Origin: Fimbriimonadaceae bacterium
GTDB taxonomy: Bacteria > Armatimonadota > Fimbriimonadia > Fimbriimonadales > Fimbriimonadaceae
Assembly (NCBI GenBank): GCA_019187105.1
Contig: JABAQM010000001.1
Location: 496,001-560,000 of the forward strand
Direction of reading: 5' to 3'
Length of the DNA stretch: 64,000 nucleotides
In this document: positions 61,996 to 64,000 of the stretch, piece after piece
Numbering within the stretch: the first letter of the stretch is position 1
How the letters are laid out: every line of letters starts with the position of its first letter
Made by a program: the position numbers and the translations under genes
Notes under the pieces: model-generated
Told to the model about the DNA's origin: nothing
The model's database searches: none
Seen by the model: the letters and a program-made list of their open reading frames with translations, nothing else

Positions 61996-62882
61996 GGCCG
62001 CTCCACAAACCTCCACTTCAGCCGATTGAAAATCGCATACCCCACGATTAGTGTCAAGACCGAGGTGAGCACCAGCGCTCCGAAAAGCCACGGGTCCAGG
62101 GGTAGTGGGTCAACCCACTTGCCGTCCACATAGACCTTCTGCGGCGGAATCAGGACCTTTCGGTATGCGGTCGAGAGCATGGCGACAGGATTCAAGTGGT
62201 AGAGAACATAAATCCAGTCGCCAACGGATCCCTCCAACTGCTTGGAATAGCGGACATTCTCGCTGAAGTACATGATCGGGCTCAGAAAGAACAACAAATA
62301 CAGCCCCACTCCGACGATGTATTTCACATCTTCATAAAAGGTGTTGAGGGCCGAGATGATCAAGCCTAGACCCAGCGCCAGCATCAAGTTAATCAGGACG
62401 AGCACCGGGAGGAGAAGCGCCGTCCAAGTGAACGGTGGAACCCGAGGGTCGAGTATCCAAACCCCAAGCAAGTAAAGGAAGAAAACAAGCAGAGCGAGAA
62501 GCAGGTGAATGAAGTTGCCGCCAATTGCTGCTAACGGCAGAATCTCCCTCGGGAAATAGACTTTCCGCACTACCGGAAGCGAGGAGAGAATGGACTGGGC
62601 CGAATCCATCAGCGCAAACTGAAAGAACATGTACGGCAGATAGGCAGCCAAGATGTACGCACTGAAGTTCGGTGTTGGATTTCCGACCAAGTACTTGAAC
62701 ACCACGGTCATCACCAAGACCGTGATGAGAGGATTGAGCAGCGACCAAAAGAATCCCAAGAAGCTGTTCTTGTAACGAATTCGGAGTTCGCGCTCAACCA
62801 TGGTCAGGAGCAATTCGCGAAACCGCCATAGTTCGCGCAACTCACCCAACATGCCGCTCGCGAGTCTACCGGGTACGTTCAT
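61992..62882 (-). CDS. ABC-2 type polysaccharide/polyol-phosphate export permease (Wzm/TagG-like)
   Basis: A 296-residue permease with about six membrane helices, partner of the ATPase encoded just downstream. The start MNVPGRLASGMLGELREL leads to RELRIRYKNSFLGFFWSLLNPL, a hallmark of the Wzm/TagG family. ATG at 62882 has GGAACAGG just upstream; the longer open frame runs into the divergent hydrolase gene. It exports an undecaprenyl-linked glycan, together with the nearby glycosyltransferase. Confidence 0.93.
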   Translation of the reverse strand: MNVPGRLASGMLGELRELWRFRELLLTMVERELRIRYKNSFLGFFWSLLNPLITVLVMTVVFKYLVGNPTPNFSAYILAAYLPYMFFQFALMDSAQSILSSLPVVRKVYFPREILPLAAIGGNFIHLLLALLVFFLYLLGVWILDPRVPPFTWTALLLPVLVLINLMLALGLGLIISALNTFYEDVKYIVGVGLYLLFFLSPIMYFSENVRYSKQLEGSVGDWIYVLYHLNPVAMLSTAYRKVLIPPQKVYVDGKWVDPLPLDPWLFGALVLTSVLTLIVGYAIFNRLKWRFVERP

Positions 62883-62891
62883 CCTGTTCCC

Positions 62892-63725
62892 GTGGCTTAT
62901 CGCATCGCCGCCTGCAATTGGAAGCTGCGCCCCTCGACAGAGTGGTCCGATTTTAGGGACCATCTCTTTGAGGTCCTCGACGAATGCGTTGGGGCAGATA
63001 TCGTCGTCCTTCCCGAATGCGTGATGCTGGAGCTCGCCGGCGAACGCCCCGCCAAGCCGCCCCAGGAACTGGTTGCATCGCTCAGCGAATTGGCCGACCG
63101 GTACGAGGCGCTTCTGCTCCAAGCGGCTTCGGAACGGCTCCAAGCCATCGTCGGTGGCAGCCACTTTCGTTCGGACGGCGGCAGCTATCTCAACCTAACC
63201 GCAGTCGCATCTGGGAACCGTCTGACGCTTCACCCCAAGCACAAGCTCACCCAATATGAAGTCCAGGAGTGGGATCTCTCACCAGGTCCTTCATTGACCC
63301 GTTGCGGCCAGCCAGACCTTGGCATTCTGATCTGCTACGATTCAGAGTTCCCAGAAGCGGGAAGGCTCCTCGCCGAATCGGGCATTAAGATTCTCGCCGT
63401 GCCAGCCTATACCGAGACGCGGCGCGGATTCCAGCGCGTACGCTGGTCCTGCCAGGCCCGCGCCATCGAGAACCAGATCTTCGTGGTGCACGCCTCCCTT
63501 TGTGGCAGCTTGGGCGGGGAGCCGGTGCCGCAAGCGGTGGGAACGAGCGCGGTGATCGCACCGAGCATTGAGCCCTTCCCCGAGTCAGCCATTCTCGCCG
63601 AAACCGGTTGGGGCGAAGCGGGCGTCGCAATGGCCGACGTCGATCTGGATATCCTAGACCGAGCCCGCAGCGAGGGAGATGTCCGAAACTGGAACGATCG
63701 TGCCGACGACTGGCGACTAGGCTAG
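62892..63725 (+). CDS. Carbon-nitrogen hydrolase (nitrilase superfamily)
   Basis: A 277-residue enzyme that hydrolyses a C-N bond of an amide or nitrile. The catalytic triad Glu-Lys-Cys fits the visible segments: Glu in the N-terminal VVLPECVMLELA, Lys in HPKHKLTQYE, and Cys in LGILICYDSEFPEA. The substrate may be a 2-oxo-acid amide (omega-amidase), N-carbamoyl compound or another amide. GTG is the start. Nine bases overlap the opposite gene at the end. Confidence 0.9.
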   Translation: MAYRIAACNWKLRPSTEWSDFRDHLFEVLDECVGADIVVLPECVMLELAGERPAKPPQELVASLSELADRYEALLLQAASERLQAIVGGSHFRSDGGSYLNLTAVASGNRLTLHPKHKLTQYEVQEWDLSPGPSLTRCGQPDLGILICYDSEFPEAGRLLAESGIKILAVPAYTETRRGFQRVRWSCQARAIENQIFVVHASLCGSLGGEPVPQAVGTSAVIAPSIEPFPESAILAETGWGEAGVAMADVDLDILDRARSEGDVRNWNDRADDWRLG

Positions 63726-64000
63726 GAATCCGGTTGCGTAGTCGATCGCATTAATCCGCTTTGCCAGCTCGATGTCGTAAGGCGTCAGCCCACCGGCGCT
63801 GTGCGTCACAACCATGATCTTAACGGTCCCGTAACCGATCAGCATATCGGGGTGGTGATCGAGGCCTTCTGCAACCATTCCGATCGCTTTAGCGAAGTCC
63901 AAACCCGCGACGTAATTGCGGCATTTGTAGCTTCTCGTAAGCATTCCGTCCTCGATTGTCCAGCTTTCCAGCGTCGCCAATTCCTTCGACAATTCGTCGT
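63717..64000 (-). CDS. Pterin-4a-carbinolamine dehydratase (5' end cut by window edge)
   Basis: A roughly 90-residue dehydratase that recycles the tetrahydropterin cofactor. The core motif DHHPDMLIGYGTVKIMVVTH and the later GGLTPYDIELAKRI are visible, with the His pair at the active site. The frame stays open to the window end and the first possible start inside is only a TTG at 63992, so the true start is probably beyond 64000. The stop overlaps the hydrolase stop by nine bases. Confidence 0.9.
   Translation of the reverse strand, partial: DELSKELATLESWTIEDGMLTRSYKCRNYVAGLDFAKAIGMVAEGLDHHPDMLIGYGTVKIMVVTHSAGGLTPYDIELAKRINAIDYATGFLA

Noticed and set aside
62883-63164. N-terminal extension of the ABC permease frame
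   Set aside because: It overlaps the nitrilase gene on the other strand. The conserved permease start with a ribosome binding site is at 62882.

Overview
The window is a gene-dense, GC-rich bacterial chromosome segment. It holds about 65 protein genes, no rRNA or tRNA gene that I could recognise, no insertion sequence, no prophage and no CRISPR array. Several traits together suggest a diderm bacterium of the Armatimonadota, most likely a Fimbriimonas relative: KdsB (Kdo/LPS synthesis), PEP-CTERM sorting tags ending in Arg/Lys clusters, a DUF1559-type prepilin, a proteasome alpha-like protein, and secreted proteins without clear homologues. This placement is an inference from gene content, not a phylogeny.

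Layout. 1-998 is non-coding and repeat-rich: REP-like palindromes plus a 12-unit array with an exact 21-bp period. 999-12664 carries two tandem secreted paralogues, a GH20 hexosaminidase coupled to a cation symporter, an orphan proteasome-alpha-like protein, pgk, a class II aldolase, a VKOR-DsbA fusion overlapping mnmA, and three membrane proteins. 12930-24391 is mostly housekeeping (pyrG, der, tpiA, an E2 acyltransferase, ffh-rpsP-khpA-rimM). 24388-34583 has a thioredoxin, dnaN in one operon with an ECF sigma and a small putative anti-sigma, a subtilase, an aldehyde dehydrogenase, purD and a lone fliL.

34652-41283 is the most system-like block. A LacI regulator, a secreted GH13 amylase, a prepilin, a 68-residue membrane protein and two paralogous secreted proteins all run in one direction, with a perfect palindromic operator at the head and a strong intrinsic terminator at the tail. 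41438-50398 holds rpoB, dnaE, rplJ and rplL in a rearranged order: rpoB lies downstream of dnaE and is not followed by rpoC.

50461-64000 carries a BI-1 family protein, a PEP-CTERM protein, an aminotransferase-rnc pair, an orphan FecCD permease, rel-dtd, kdsB, a candidate structured RNA, greA, a glycosyltransferase, a Wzm/Wzt-type ABC exporter, a nitrilase-family hydrolase and a pterin dehydratase cut by the window edge.

Genes are packed extremely tightly. Many same-strand neighbours overlap by ATGA, GTGA or TTGA, and five of about twelve convergent pairs share exactly four bases at their stop codons.
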